Assembly: GCA_033064195.1 (NCBI GenBank) | Contig: JARBJD010000076.1 | Location: 1-64,000 of the forward strand | DNA from: Blattamonas nauphoetae | Taxonomy: Eukaryota; Preaxostyla; Oxymonadida | Length of the DNA stretch: 64,000 nucleotides | Reading direction: 5' to 3' | Shown here: positions 10,477 through 21,822 of the stretch, one piece after another | Layout: every line of letters starts with the position of its first letter | Numbering within the stretch: the first letter of the stretch is position 1 | The notes under the pieces: generated by a model | Told to the model about the DNA's origin: nothing | The model's database searches: none | Seen by the model: the letters and a program-made list of their open reading frames with translations, nothing else | Position numbers and translations under genes: made by a program

Positions 10477-11974
10477 ATCATTCGAAATGGACGGACACAC
10501 CTTTTCAACATCAAGATTCACTCTGAAAGCACTCTGTACCATCTTCGTCCCCACACAGACACACCACACCACTGCCCTTCTCGCAGCGTTCCGCCGATTG
10601 ATGCTTCATCTCGACAAAGGGGTTCTTGTGGAGCGCATCTGGAAGGGATGGTTCCCTGCCTTCTTCGATGCAGTCAATCCTTCGAAGCTGCCCTTCACAA
10701 ATGAATTCGAATCACTCCACACACAACTCGTCGAAGTGCTGAATGATCGTCTCCAGAATATTTGGGATTGTAAAGACGATATCCATTGTCGTCGATCTCG
10801 AGAAGATATTACCGAGATCTATCGCTCTTTCCACAAACAGACAAGAGATTACATCATCCATCTCTCACCCCATCCATTCGTGTTGTTTGATCGCATCAAG
10901 AGCATCATCGTCATTGATTTTCTCATCCGCTTATTTCAAAATAGCAGAGACTACCCCGCGGCAAAATCATTTCGAGATGAATTGAGACAGCAAATGGATG
11001 AGGTTGCCCGCTCATCGTCATCTCCTCCCTTCATCCTCACATCTGAACTTGTCTGCCGTCTCACCAACGAAGAGATCCTCAATGTTATCGACAGAATTGT
11101 TGGTCTGCTCGCAAGCGACTCGTGTTTGGATGACGACACCATCCTTCGCATCTGCACCTTCCACGAAAACCAACTCAAATCTGTGTATCTTCCCGAATTG
11201 TTCAGAAAGGCTGGCCGCACATCCGAACAATACTTCCACGTATTGCAGTCTCTCCTCTCTCTCAACTTCGACTATTTCTATCTTCATCCAATCAACTATC
11301 TCCTCCACAACAAGCCAATCGACCTTCAACCAACATTCGATGAGTGGGATGATGTGGATCTGGAGACAGTTGGTGTTGTGATGGGAGCGATCAGAGAGAA
11401 CAGATTGTCGTTCAAGCACGCCTGGCCACGTGTCACCCAACAACTCCTCGCTCGCGTTGAACAAGCTCTTCTTCAAGTTCACCATAGCGCCTCTCGACTG
11501 TGTCAGTCCCAGCTCGAACGACTGCTCTCTCCATCCATCGACATCCTCACTCGACACTGCCTCCTCCGTTCCAACTCGAGCGATGAAAAAAGAAACGATC
11601 GAGAAAGGGTGTTCATCGAAATCTGCCGATTGTGTGAGCAGCGGACGATCGTCAGGTGTCTCAGCAGTGTCGGGTTCTTCTCTGGCCTTGTGAGTGGAAT
11701 GCTTAATGACAGCACTTGCATCGAATGCATTTGCATCCTCAATGTTTTTGTCCCGAAAACAAGCGATTCTTGCAAACGACGAGCAGAAAAGACGAAGATT
11801 CGAAGAGCAATTCCTCTCTTTCTGGAGGAAGGCTGGCAGGATGCTGTGGAGTTCATCTTCGTCAGGAAGAAGGTGGACGATTATCGCAACCTTCTGATTG
11901 CCGTGATCCAGGGAATGATGCAGTTTCATGGGGCTAATTTGGGCGATTTGATCGATTGGTATGACACTGACTGA
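10477..11974 (+). pseudogene. C-terminal half of helical-repeat paralogue 1
   Basis: About 500 codons, open to TGA at 11974, match residues ~440-934 of the intact gene at 12181-14985, including FVPTQTHHTTALLAAFR, NPSKLPFTNEFE and the end GANLGDLIDWYDTD. The sequence upstream of 10477 in the same frame comes from the TIR of the inserted element, so the start is not genuine. Conservation and an uninterrupted frame over 1.5 kb imply recent loss, or that the half protein is still under selection. The missing part (residues ~310-440) is the fragment at 4393-4772. Confidence 0.8.
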
Positions 11975-12180
11975 CACTGCTCATTTCTTTGCTTTCATTT
12001 TTGTTGAAAACAAACGAACCAATCACTCTCATTGTTCATGTCATTTCATTGTTTCTTCTCATCTCACGACAGTGATCATCTGAATTTTCATTTCAAGAAA
12101 GCAATGTAAAACAGGAGTGACATCGAGAACAATCAAGTGATGCTTTGTGTTGATGGAATGTGAGGGCAGATCCATCAGAC
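11975..12180 (+). promoter_or_regulatory. Conserved spacer 1 of the tandem family
   Basis: About 206 bp, near identical to 14986-15190, and partly to 18028-18092 plus 20373-20428. It contains the end signal of one gene and the start region of the next, with shared blocks such as CGAACCAATCACTC and CATCTCACGACAGTGATCAT. This conservation shows the repeat unit of the array is gene plus spacer, and the block likely holds terminator and promoter of the family. Confidence 0.5.
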
Positions 12181-14985
12181 ATGCCTCCCAAGCATAAGTT
12201 GGGGAGAAAGCGAAAGAAAACACAAACAAATCCTGAAATACACCCTTTTCCGTCTCCAACTTTGGATGAAAACAGCGTTTATTCACAGATTCGGAACTCA
12301 ATCAAAGACGACAACAAAACATCACTTGTTTCACATTCAATCCATTTTACAACTGATGTACTCACAATTGCTGCGAATGATCGACACTATATCCGAATTT
12401 CAAAGCAAATTCTTCAATATGAACTGAAACGAAAGCGGATGAATGTTGCATCAATGTCAGAACAAGCCCATCTGGAAAGTATTGAGATCAATCTTCCCAC
12501 CTCCTCCCCATCCGACTGGAGATTGGTCCTGCAGGATTCGATCACGAAAGCTGACATCCAACAAGGCTGTATCTCTCTCTTCGATCAAGTCAACTCTAAT
12601 CAGACATTAACACAAATTGAAGTTAATCATGCTGTCCGTTTCCTTGAATATGCAATCATACACATTGAACACCGCGATACTCAATCCAAAAAACTCACAG
12701 AAACCATATTCCCTGAGGAGGAAAAATACCAAACAAAAGTGACGTCCGCACTCATCAAACTAATTTGCCATCCATCCGACAAGCTCCGAGCAGTTGCTCT
12801 CTCCTTCTTCGACACTAGCCTGCGGTATTCAACACAGACATTCTCTGCGGCAGTGGCTTCCACTGGTTTATTGCCTCAGCTCTTCATAAACCTGAAGCCA
12901 CACGCAATTCCAATAAACAGAACAACAATAGAATTCCACCGCCATCTTACATCAATTGTGGACGATTTCTTCCGCTTTTGCACCCCAGAGGACATCAGTG
13001 GTCATCTCAATCTCAACCCCTACTCCTCTCGTGACCGACAGGGTACATCTGAACTCCTCGATCCCATCATCCAACAATTCTGCGCATATTTGCGGTACCT
13101 CCTCACCCATCCCGTTTCTCCCACTGAATATCACTCAGGCTTCTCACTCTTGAGGAAGACGAAATTGTTTGAGAGGTACATCACACGTAATTGTTGGCCT
13201 CCATCACATCCGGACCTGAAACAATTTATTGATGATCTGAAAAAGACAATGACGGAAGAACTTGCTTCCTTGTTGGATCGTGACACGGAAAAAGAGACAC
13301 TCCACTGCTTTCTCTTCAACGAATGGAGAATGACGGACAAACACCGCTGGGCGAAGACATTTGAAGGTTTGCTTGTTCGACTGAGCGAGGGGAGACCAAT
13401 CACCAACGTGGGATTCGAAGCGTTTCTGTTATTCATGTCTCGTCGGCCGTCTGATGTGAAACCAGAATTCTATAAAGACGGGACATTCTCAATCGAAATT
13501 GCCGGAAAAAACGTGTCATCGAAGACACTACCATTGAAAGCACTCTTTTCACTCTTCGTCCCCACACAGGCACACCACACCACCGCCCTTCTCGCAGCAT
13601 TTCGTGGATTGATGCTTCGTCTCGGCAAAGGGGTTCTCGTGGAGCGCATCTGGAGCGGATGGTCCCCTGCCTTCTTCGATGCAGTCAATCCTTCGAAGCT
13701 GCCCTTCACAAATGAATTCGAACCACTCCACACAAAACTCGTCGAAGTGCTGAATGATCGTTTCGATAATATCTGGGATTGTGCCCACGATTGCCATTCT
13801 TGTTGTTCTCGAATGGACATGAAAGAGATCCATCGCTCTTTCTACGAACAGGCGAGAGAATACATCGTCCATCTCTCCCTCCATCCATTTGCTCTGGCAA
13901 CTGAATCCCGCAACAACATCATCGTCATTGATTTTCTCATCTGCTTGTTTCGAAATGGCAGAGATGATCCTCTGGCAAAATCATATCGAGATGAATTGAG
14001 ACAGCAAATGGATGAGGCTGCCCGCTCCTCATCTCCACCACAATTTATCCTCACGTCTGAACTCGTCTGCCGTCTCACCGACGAAGAGCTCATCGATGTT
14101 GTCGACAGAATTGTTGGTCTGCTCGAAAGCGACTCGTGTTTGGATGACGACACCATCCTTCGCATCTGCAAGTTCCACGAAAACCAACTCAGTTCCATCT
14201 ATCTGCCTGCTTTATTCAGAATAGCTGACAGAACCACTGAACAATACTTCCACGCACTCGAGTCTCTCATCTCTCTTCACGTTGATTCCTTCAATCTTCA
14301 TCCAATCAACTATCTCCTCAACTCACAGCCAAACAGAAGACTGTCCAAGGACGAATGGGACGAAATCGATTTGGAGACAGTTGGTGATGTGATGCGAGCG
14401 GTCAGAGAGAACAGACTCTCATTCAAGCACATCTCGCCTCGCTTTACCCAACATCTCCTCGATTTTACAGCAGTCCTCTTGCCTCAAATCAATCGTTGTG
14501 CAACGCGACTGACTCTCTCGCAGCTCGAACGACTGCTCTCTCCATCGTTCCACATGCTCAGCAAAATCTTCTTCGAACTCGAGATCTCGTGCCGTGAAGT
14601 AAGAATCGATCAAGAAAAGATCTTTCTCGACGTCTGCCAATTGTGTGACCAGCGTCCGATCGCCAGGTGCCTCAGCAGTGTCGGGTTCTTCTCTCGCGTT
14701 GTCGGTGGGTTGTTTGATGACAGCATTTCCATCAAATGCAGATGCATCATCAATGTTATTGTTCCGGACATCTGCGATTCTTGCGAAGAAAGAGCGGAAA
14801 AGACGAAGATTCGAAGAACACTTCCTCTCTTTCAAGAGGAAGGCTGGCAGGATGCTGTGGAGTTCATCTTGGTCAAGAAGAAGGTGGACGACTTTCGCAA
14901 CCAGCAATTTGCCTGGTTCGGGAGAATGATGCAGTTTCATGGAGCCAATTTAGGCGATTTGATCGATTTGGATGACACTGACTGA
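12181..14985 (+). CDS. Helical-repeat protein, paralogue 2 (intact, 934 aa)
   Basis: The product begins MPPKHKLGRKRKKTQ, a basic patch that could be a nuclear signal, and is otherwise rich in amphipathic helices with leucine spacing like ARM/HEAT solenoids; no catalytic motif is seen. I chose the ATG at 12181 because the same MPPKHKLG start is shared by paralogue 3, while the earlier in-frame codon at 12160 is GTG. The frame is open to TGA at 14983-14985 with no intron needed. It is the only whole copy of four in 14 kb (fragment 4393-4772 with 10477-11974; this gene; 15191-18027), all on the plus strand. I do not recognise a named family; a protein-interaction scaffold is a guess from the fold. 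Confidence 0.85.
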   Translation: MPPKHKLGRKRKKTQTNPEIHPFPSPTLDENSVYSQIRNSIKDDNKTSLVSHSIHFTTDVLTIAANDRHYIRISKQILQYELKRKRMNVASMSEQAHLESIEINLPTSSPSDWRLVLQDSITKADIQQGCISLFDQVNSNQTLTQIEVNHAVRFLEYAIIHIEHRDTQSKKLTETIFPEEEKYQTKVTSALIKLICHPSDKLRAVALSFFDTSLRYSTQTFSAAVASTGLLPQLFINLKPHAIPINRTTIEFHRHLTSIVDDFFRFCTPEDISGHLNLNPYSSRDRQGTSELLDPIIQQFCAYLRYLLTHPVSPTEYHSGFSLLRKTKLFERYITRNCWPPSHPDLKQFIDDLKKTMTEELASLLDRDTEKETLHCFLFNEWRMTDKHRWAKTFEGLLVRLSEGRPITNVGFEAFLLFMSRRPSDVKPEFYKDGTFSIEIAGKNVSSKTLPLKALFSLFVPTQAHHTTALLAAFRGLMLRLGKGVLVERIWSGWSPAFFDAVNPSKLPFTNEFEPLHTKLVEVLNDRFDNIWDCAHDCHSCCSRMDMKEIHRSFYEQAREYIVHLSLHPFALATESRNNIIVIDFLICLFRNGRDDPLAKSYRDELRQQMDEAARSSSPPQFILTSELVCRLTDEELIDVVDRIVGLLESDSCLDDDTILRICKFHENQLSSIYLPALFRIADRTTEQYFHALESLISLHVDSFNLHPINYLLNSQPNRRLSKDEWDEIDLETVGDVMRAVRENRLSFKHISPRFTQHLLDFTAVLLPQINRCATRLTLSQLERLLSPSFHMLSKIFFELEISCREVRIDQEKIFLDVCQLCDQRPIARCLSSVGFFSRVVGGLFDDSISIKCRCIINVIVPDICDSCEERAEKTKIRRTLPLFQEEGWQDAVEFILVKKKVDDFRNQQFAWFGRMMQFHGANLGDLIDLDDTD

Positions 14986-15190
14986 TGCTGTCCACTCCAT
15001 CGCTTTCATTTTTGTTGAAACCGAACGAACCAATCACTCTCATTGTTCATGTCATTTCATTGTTTCTTCTCATCTCACGACAGTGATCATCTGAATTTCG
15101 TTTCAAGAAAGCAATGAAAAACAGGAGTGATATCGAGAATAATCTAGAGGGGTCTTGTGATGATGGATGGTGAGGGCAGATCCGTCTATC
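14986..15190 (+). promoter_or_regulatory. Conserved spacer 2 of the tandem family
   Basis: About 205 bp nearly identical to spacer 1, ending just before the shared MPPKHKLG start of paralogue 3. It probably carries the same 3' and 5' signals. Confidence 0.5.
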
Positions 15191-18027
15191 ATGCCTCCCA
15201 AGCATAAATTGGGGAGAAAACACAACAAAACACAAACAAATCTTAAACCAAAATCTGTTCTGTCTTCAACTTTGGGCAAGTACGGCGTTTATTCATCGTT
15301 TCCAAGCCACATCAAAATCAACAACAAAACATCACTTGATTCACATTCAATCCTGTTTACAATTGATGTTCTCACAATTACCGCCAATGATCGACACTAT
15401 ATCCGAATCTCAAAACAAATTCTTCAATATGAACAGAAACGAAAGCGGATGAATGTTGCATCAATCTCAGAACAAGCACATGTGAAGCATCATGAGATCA
15501 ATCTTCCCACCTCCTCCCCATCCGACTGGAGATTGGTCCTGCAGGATTCGATCACGACAGATGACATCCAGCAAGGCTGTATCTCTTTTTTCGAACAGAT
15601 CAACTCTAATCAGACATTAACCCAAATTGAAGTTAATCACGCTGTCCGTTTCCTTGAATACGCAATCATACACATCAAACACTACAATCATCCATACATC
15701 AAACTCACAGAAACCATATTTCCCCAAGAGGCAAACTGCCAAACAAAAGTGACGTCCGCTCTCATCAACCTCATTTGCCATCCAACCAACAAGCTCCACA
15801 CAGTTGCTTTCTCCTTCTTCGACGCTTTCACAAGGCATTCATCAGATAAATGCACCATCGCGGTAACTGTGACAGGTTTATTGCCTCAACTCTTTGAACA
15901 TCTTAAACCACAAGAAATACCTCTAAATAGAACGACAATCGAATTCCACCGCCACATTACATCGATCCTAGACACATTTTTTAAGTATTTCCACACCAGA
16001 GGACATCATTGATCCGTACGGAATTGGCCCATCGTCATCTCGCGCCTTAGCGGTTACACCCGAAATCACCAATCCCATCATCCAACAATTCTGTCCTTAT
16101 TTACGATATCTCCTCGCCACTTCAGTTTCTTCCACTGATTATCCCTCAGGTCTCTCCATCTTGAGGAATATGATCTATTTCGGTAACCACCTGATTCATA
16201 CGACTCCTTCCTCCTCTCCGGCCATTAAGCAATTTATTGACGATCTGAAAAAGACAATGACGGAAGAACTTGCTTCCTCATTAAATCTTACCACAACAAT
16301 CGAAGTCATCAGCAGGCTTCTCTTTGACGAATTGGACGGGATGGACGAACACCGCTGGGCGGAGACTTTTGAAAGAATCCTTGTTCGACTGAGCGAGGGG
16401 AGACCACTCTCCGATGTGGGACTCGAAGCGTATTTGATATTCGTGTCTCGTCGTCCGGATCGTGTCAGGCTGGACTACAATTTCGATGGGACATTCTCAA
16501 TCCAAATGGACACTCCAACATTTTTTAAGAATACGCTGGGACGGCTGGTTCTGTTCATCGAAGACACTACCATTGAAAGCACTCTTTTCCATCTTCGTCC
16601 CCACACAGACACACCACACCACTGCCCTTCTCGCAGCATTCCGCCGATTTACGATTCGTCTCGACAAAGGGGTTCTTGTGGAGCGCGTCTGGAAAGGATG
16701 GTTCTCTGCCTTCTTCGATGCAGTCAATCCTTCGACGCTGCCCTTCACAAATGAATTCGAATCACTCCACACACAACTCGTCGAAGTGCTGAATGATCGT
16801 CTTGTGAATATTTGGGCTTGTGCCCACGATTGCCATTCTTGTTGTTCTCGAAAGAAAATGAACAAGATCCATCGCTCTTTCTACGAACAGACAAGCGAAT
16901 ACATCGTCCATCTCTCACTCCATCCGTTTGCTTTGGCAACTCAATACAGTGACAGCATCATCCTTGATTTCCTCATCCGCTTATTTCAAAATGACGATGA
17001 CGATCCTGTGGCCAAATCACTTCTAGATGAATTGAGACAGCAAATGGATGAGGCTGCCCGCTCATCGTCATCTCCTCCCTTCATCCTCACATCTGAACTT
17101 GTCTGCCGTCTCACCGACGAAGAGATCCTCAATGTTGTCGACAGAATTGTTGGTCTGCTCGAAAGCGACTCGTCCTTTGATGACGACACCATCCTTCGCA
17201 TCTGCACATTCCTCAAAAAGAAATTCGAATCTGTCTATCTTCCTGAATTATTCAGAAAAGCGGGCCGAACAATCGCGCAATACTTCCACGCATTCGAGTC
17301 TCTCCTCTCTCTTCACGTTGATTCCTTCAATCTTCATCCAATCAACTCTCTCCTCTGCCCAAAGCCAATCGACCTTCAACCAACATTCGACGAGTGGGAC
17401 GACGTGGATTTCGCGACCGTTGGTGTTGTAGTACGAGCGGTCAGAGAGAACATACTTTCATTCAAACGTCACTCGTCACAATTCACACTGCGCCTCCTCG
17501 ATTATGTCGAACCCGCCCTCCATCAAGTTCACCTCAGCGCGACTCGTCTGCGTCAATCCCAGCTCGAACAACTGATCACTCCATCCATCGACATTCTCAA
17601 CACATCTTTCTTCGAACATATCATCACTCACTTTGGAGGAAGAAAGAACCGAGACGAAGTGTTCATCGATGTCTGCAGATTGTGTGATCAGCACGCGATC
17701 GCCAGGTGTCTCAGCAGTGTTGGGTTCTTCTCTCGAATTGTCGGTGGAGTGTTGGATTACTGCTTTTTCAACCAACAAAAATATGGCCTCAATGTCTTCA
17801 TCGATCAAGCAAGTGATTTTGGCAATGAAAGAGCAGAAAGGACGAAGCTTCGAAGAGCAATTCCTCTCATTCTGGAGGAAGGCTGGCAGGATGCTGTGGA
17901 GTTCGTCTTCATCAAGAAGAAGGCGAACGTATATCACATCAATCAAATTGCCTGGTTCAAGAGAATGATGCAGTTTCATGGGGCCAATTTGGGCGATTTG
18001 ATCGATTGGTATAACAAACGGAGATGA
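15191..18027 (+). pseudogene. Helical-repeat paralogue 3, frameshifted
   Basis: Collinear with paralogue 2 along its whole length but spread over three frames. The first 273 codons are open until an extra base near 15985-15995 shifts the frame and gives a TGA at 16010-16012. The middle part (from ~16022) is in another frame until ~16500. A segment at ~16500-16560 unrelated to paralogue 2 then shifts into a third frame that is open to TGA at 18027. I found no GT-AG pair that mends the first shift, so decay is likelier than splicing. The C-terminal ~480 codons are still well conserved (FVPTQTHHTTALLAAFR to GANLGDLIDW). Confidence 0.75.
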
Positions 18028-18104
18028 TGTCCACTCCATCGCTTTCATTTTTGTTGAAAACAAACGAACCAATCACACTCATTGTTCATGTCTTGGCCTG
18101 TTAA

Positions 18105-18454
18105 TTGGACTGGACGGCGCCAACGTTGGACTGGACGATTGACCTCAATTGGACGCTCTTTTCTGATCTTGCCCATTTCATCCACTATTCACTTCTCGAT
18201 TGGTTTTCACAACAAAATGAATAGAAAAACACGAAAAACGGCGAAATGGAGAGAATTAGGTCTTATTTAGCGAACCGTGACAATCGGCCTGATCCACCCA
18301 CCATTGGACGGCACTGGACGACACTGGACGATGCGTTCATACTCTTATTTTGAGTTCCCCTCAATTAGTTCATCCCATATTCTGAGTATGTTCACGATCC
18401 GTGAATTGGACGGTCGATTGGACGGTCGTCCAATCGACCGTCCAATCGACACCT
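18105..18454. repeat. Subterminal TTGGACGG repeats
   Basis: At least nine copies of TTGGAC or CTGGAC(GG) in direct and inverted orientation, including a palindrome near 18411-18451 built from CGATTGGACGGTCG units and their complements. More copies lie by the right end (20335-20360). Clustered short repeats near both ends are typical of hAT transposase binding regions. Confidence 0.7.
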
Positions 18455-18727
18455 GTTGTGGGTGATAGTTCCGAGGTCTTTTCTCTAACGGTTTGCTATT
18501 TCCTCTTTTCTCTCACTTATTTTATGAGTAGATGGCTTCATCTTTGATTCATAGTCCTGTGGTGTTTTCATTTGCAATGCAGAATTGAAACAACGCTGCT
18601 CTATTCACTCCTCTCCTTACGCGTCAACTTAAGCTACAGTCTGGCATTCTCCATCACCTCATATTTGACAAACACGAATGTGTGAATTTTTGATTGAAAA
18701 TACTGTTTCTATTCATTTCTGTTCCAG

Positions 18728-20045
18728 CCTTCGTTCACTGATCCTTCCTCCAACTCCGGCCCAGGTGAGACGCAACTTCGTCGCAGGAAACACAACTCCA
18801 CTGGCATGTCCTCTTTTTGGAACGTGATATTTAGTATTCTCTCAACGATAGTCGCTTCTACAGCTTTCTATGTCGTTCGGATGATCAGTGCGATGCATCT
18901 TCTCTCGCCGGTCGACTTTCTGAATGTTTGTTCGCTTATTCTATTCACTCCATTCATTATTTTCTTCTGATAGCCACTGAGATTCATTTCAAACTAATTC
19001 ATCACCATCACAGGCGAAAGAGTTCGACGCCATTGTGAAACGCAAATTAGTGGAGCCCGCCGTTCGCTTTATCCAGGAAAAGGAATACAAGTCGTTTGAT
19101 TTCATGAATTATGTTGACTTGATCGACACCACCCCTCTCAAACGACACAAGACAAAGGCCAACCTCCCGTTCCACTACGCACACTTCCTCGCCCACTTCA
19201 AAAAGAACCATGTGAAGGCACAAAGTGTTTACAAGACTGCTCGAATGTCCAGTCCGTCTTGGCCACTCCGTTTTCTTCTGTTTTGTCAGACGAAAGAAAA
19301 GTCGAACAGAGGTGGAGTTAGGAATGAAATGGCGAATGCTCAATTCCAACTTCAGATGAGCAAAGCTGTGGAAAAGCACGACACTGCCAAAAATGCGATG
19401 CGCGACATCTTCTCCAACCTAACTGCACCCAACCCTCGCCTCAACGTGATTCCGAGTCTTCTCCACCTGATTGTGGACAACGAAGCGAAATCACGAAAGA
19501 TTTGCGAAGAACTACTCGCCACTCATCCTCAATCGACTCAGCTCCTTCGACAATACGCTGCGCTGCTGTTGGACATTTATCATGACGAAGACATGGCCGA
19601 CATCATTCTCCAACGCGCAGACCAGATCGAAGAGGACTCCACTGTCACACTCCCGACAGCCACTGGAGGCACAGATCAACAAACTGCTCTCCAACCGAAG
19701 GATCCCAACGCCCAGAAAGACGAGAAAACCAGTCGGATGAGCGGGGCAAGCGGAGCATTAATTGCCTTTGCTGTCACCTGGCTGAACAAAGTGATGCAGA
19801 CAAATGAAGAAAACGAGACGTTGTTGGAGTTGATGCCTGCGGGACACGAAGAGAAGAAGATCGACCTCCTCTCGTCGATGCTGACTGGATTCCAGCTGAT
19901 GGATCAGGGCCGACACAAAATTATTGAAGCGGCACTCAGTGTCTTCGAATCACTGAAGCGAAACGAGAAAACGGAGGTTCTTCTTCCAATTATTGATTTC
20001 CTGATGATCACAAACACGCATCGTCCACACGAAAGAAATGAGTGA
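18728..20045 (+). CDS. TmcB/TmcC-like TPR-region protein (transposon cargo)
   Basis: Exon 18728-18925 (after a CAG acceptor; first in-frame ATG 18806) has a basic RRRKHNS patch and a hydrophobic stretch NVIFSILSTIVASTAFYVV. An 88-nt GT-AG intron (18926-19013) joins in phase to exon 19014-20045. The second exon has the signature seen in TmcB-type proteins: FHYAHFLAHFKKNHVKAQSV, then ARMSSPSWPLRFLLFC, LLRQYAALLLDIYHDED and ADQIEED. Known TmcB proteins are large multi-membrane-span proteins with this TPR-like region; here only ~400 residues are present, so it is a fragment of that architecture. It lies wholly inside an 8-bp-duplication hAT element, which implies capture. The first exon or promoter is not identified. 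Confidence 0.7.
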
Positions 20046-20372
20046 ATAAACTGTAGCCCAGCTTCAAACATTACAACAGGAACGGAACGAATCGACCTGA
20101 CCGACGGAAGATCAAGAAGAATATGAGATCTCACTTCACCCATTCAGATCTTCGCCAAGTCGGAAACTGCAATCTCTTATCTTTTCAATCGTTGATATTT
20201 CGTGTACATTTCATGGACATTATGTCAGAACGTTTGACTCCCTTTCACAATGGAGAAATTATGATCGGAGTCAATTAACCAAAATCATGGGTCAGATCTC
20301 AATCGCCCAAATAGGAGACCGGTCGCTGGACTGGACGTTGTCCCCTCGACTGGACGGTGCTTAACAGGCCAA

Positions 20373-20606
20373 TTCATGTCATTTCATTGTTTCTTCTCAT
20401 CTCACGACATTGATCATCTGAATTTCGTTTTGCACGGTTTCTTCGCTTCCTGGTTCTGTCCCATCTGCCTCGAGTTTGTTTCGTCAACACATGCAACATC
20501 TAGAACCTGAACCACGTCACATGAGAGGTGAGGGACAATGAATGGGCTCATTGGGGAGATCCAAAACCTCCCGAGTCGACGAATGGTGATGATGTAAAAA
20601 GTAATA
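20373..20606 (+). other. Remnant of family spacer and upstream region of next gene
   Basis: 20373-20428 continues the helical-repeat spacer interrupted by the hAT element. From ~20430 the sequence changes to the upstream region of a Crinkler/RHS-like copy, with the block GAGTCGACGAATGG and AAAAAGTAAT just before the ATG shared with the whole gene at 34733. Confidence 0.6.
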
Positions 20607-21424
20607 TGAGCCAGATCAAAATCCCAAATCACCACTTTGATTTCTACAGTTCAGTATTCGTCATGTCACGTTCAGAAACATTCGAGATCCCTTATCAGCT
20701 CTTGGTAGATATCGATGCTCCTGAAGTCTCTCCGTCTGATTCTTCACCAGTCAACTCCGAAACGCTCCCAACAATCGATATATCAGGAGCTTCCACAATT
20801 TATGATTTGTACCACGAACTGATCCAGACTCTCAGAGGTACACACAGATTCATTTCCATTCAATTCCCGTGTACTGTGCCTCCATTAATCGAAACAGTTG
20901 AACTTGAAGAAGACAATCAAAACCCTTTACACACGAAGCGCCGTCCAGAATGGAAAGATCTGGTTGGTTACTCTGGATATCAATATGATCCATCTTTGAC
21001 GATTGAAGATTTAAGAAAGTGTTGGCCCCATCAAGAAGATGACAGTTTCCAACCAATTCAAGTTGTCGCGATTCCCAAAGATCTCGTCGAAAACCTGCCA
21101 TACCTTGCTGCTGAAACTGAGGAACAGCTGAATAGCCGCGTACACCTCATGGGGAGCATGTATGACCTGTTTTACGCAAACCCAGTCAACCGAGTCATCA
21201 CTCTTCCAATTGTTGATTCATGGATCGAAAAACAAAGAAAAGTCTGGATCCGAAGTTACTGGGAAGAATTCAAGATTGGAGTGATCACAAGAATCGTACT
21301 CACTGGCATGTTTGGGAGAACGTAGACAATCGCCTGAAAAGCATGAAAGACGAGAAAATAAAAACCACTCTATCCACCTCCTTCATCGGACAATGATTCA
21401 GATACAGCAACATTTGCGACTTCC
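20607..21424 (+). pseudogene. Broken Crinkler/RHS-like NTPase gene, left part
   Basis: The N-terminal ~230 codons align closely with the whole gene at 34733-37774 (start MSQIKIPN against MSQIDLPN, then FEIPYQLLVD and EWKDLVGYSGY). The remainder is a scrambled remnant including P-loop sequence, into which the 12.3-kb element at 21434 has inserted. It looks broken in several places and is best treated as a recent fossil; sequence identity to the whole gene remains high. Its other half lies beyond the element at 33723. Confidence 0.75.
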
Positions 21425-21433
21425 CTGTTCCCG

Positions 21434-21716
21434 GGTAACATCTAGAGACCGACCCCATTCTAGCTAGAGACCGACCCCGATTGCTAGAGACCGACCCCCG
21501 ATTGCTAGGCACCGACCCCCGATTGCTAGAGACCGACCCCATTTTGACTAGGCGCCGACCCCTCCTCTTTTTTCGTTATTATTCACTATTTCATCACAAT
21601 TTGATGCTCATTTTGATAACAATCACATCTAAAGCCATTTTTTGTCCTTTTTCCAGAAAAATTCCACGATTCTGTGTCAAACAGGAAAGAAAGAAAGATC
21701 ATGGGTTGATCATTAT
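21434..21716 (+). repeat. Left TIR of the 12.3-kb element
   Basis: The outer part is six tandem ~20-bp units of the form CTAGAGACCGACCCC with ATTG or ATTTTGA spacers, some reading CTAGGCACCGACCCC. The inner part is unique A/T-rich sequence ending near GATCATGGGTTGATCAT. Confidence 0.85.
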
Positions 21717-21822
21717 CATCTGCTCTTCAGACAAGTTTTCATTCGTCTCTTTCTTCATAATATTCAACTATATCCAAGATTATCATCCATTTTGGGACAA
21801 TCTATTCAAATACAGCTGTAAA

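Larger units (their letters stand above)
18093..20372. mobile_element. hAT-type non-autonomous element with TmcB-like cargo
   Basis: Terminal repeats TTGGCCTGTTAA (18093) and TTAACAGGCCAA (ending 20372) are perfect 12-bp inverted copies. The 8-bp sequence TTCATGTC stands on both sides (18085-18092 and 20373-20380), a target duplication typical of hAT elements. The insertion site is the conserved spacer after paralogue 3, whose remainder resumes at 20373 (CATTTCATTGTTTCTTCTC). Inside each end are repeats of TTGGAC/CTGGACGG, like subterminal transposase sites. There is no transposase; the 2280-bp element instead carries a spliced TmcB-like gene in plus orientation. Confidence 0.9.

Noticed and set aside
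15191-18027. A spliced gene for paralogue 3
   Set aside because: The intact paralogue is intronless at these points and the first frame break is a one-base length difference with no usable GT-AG pair.
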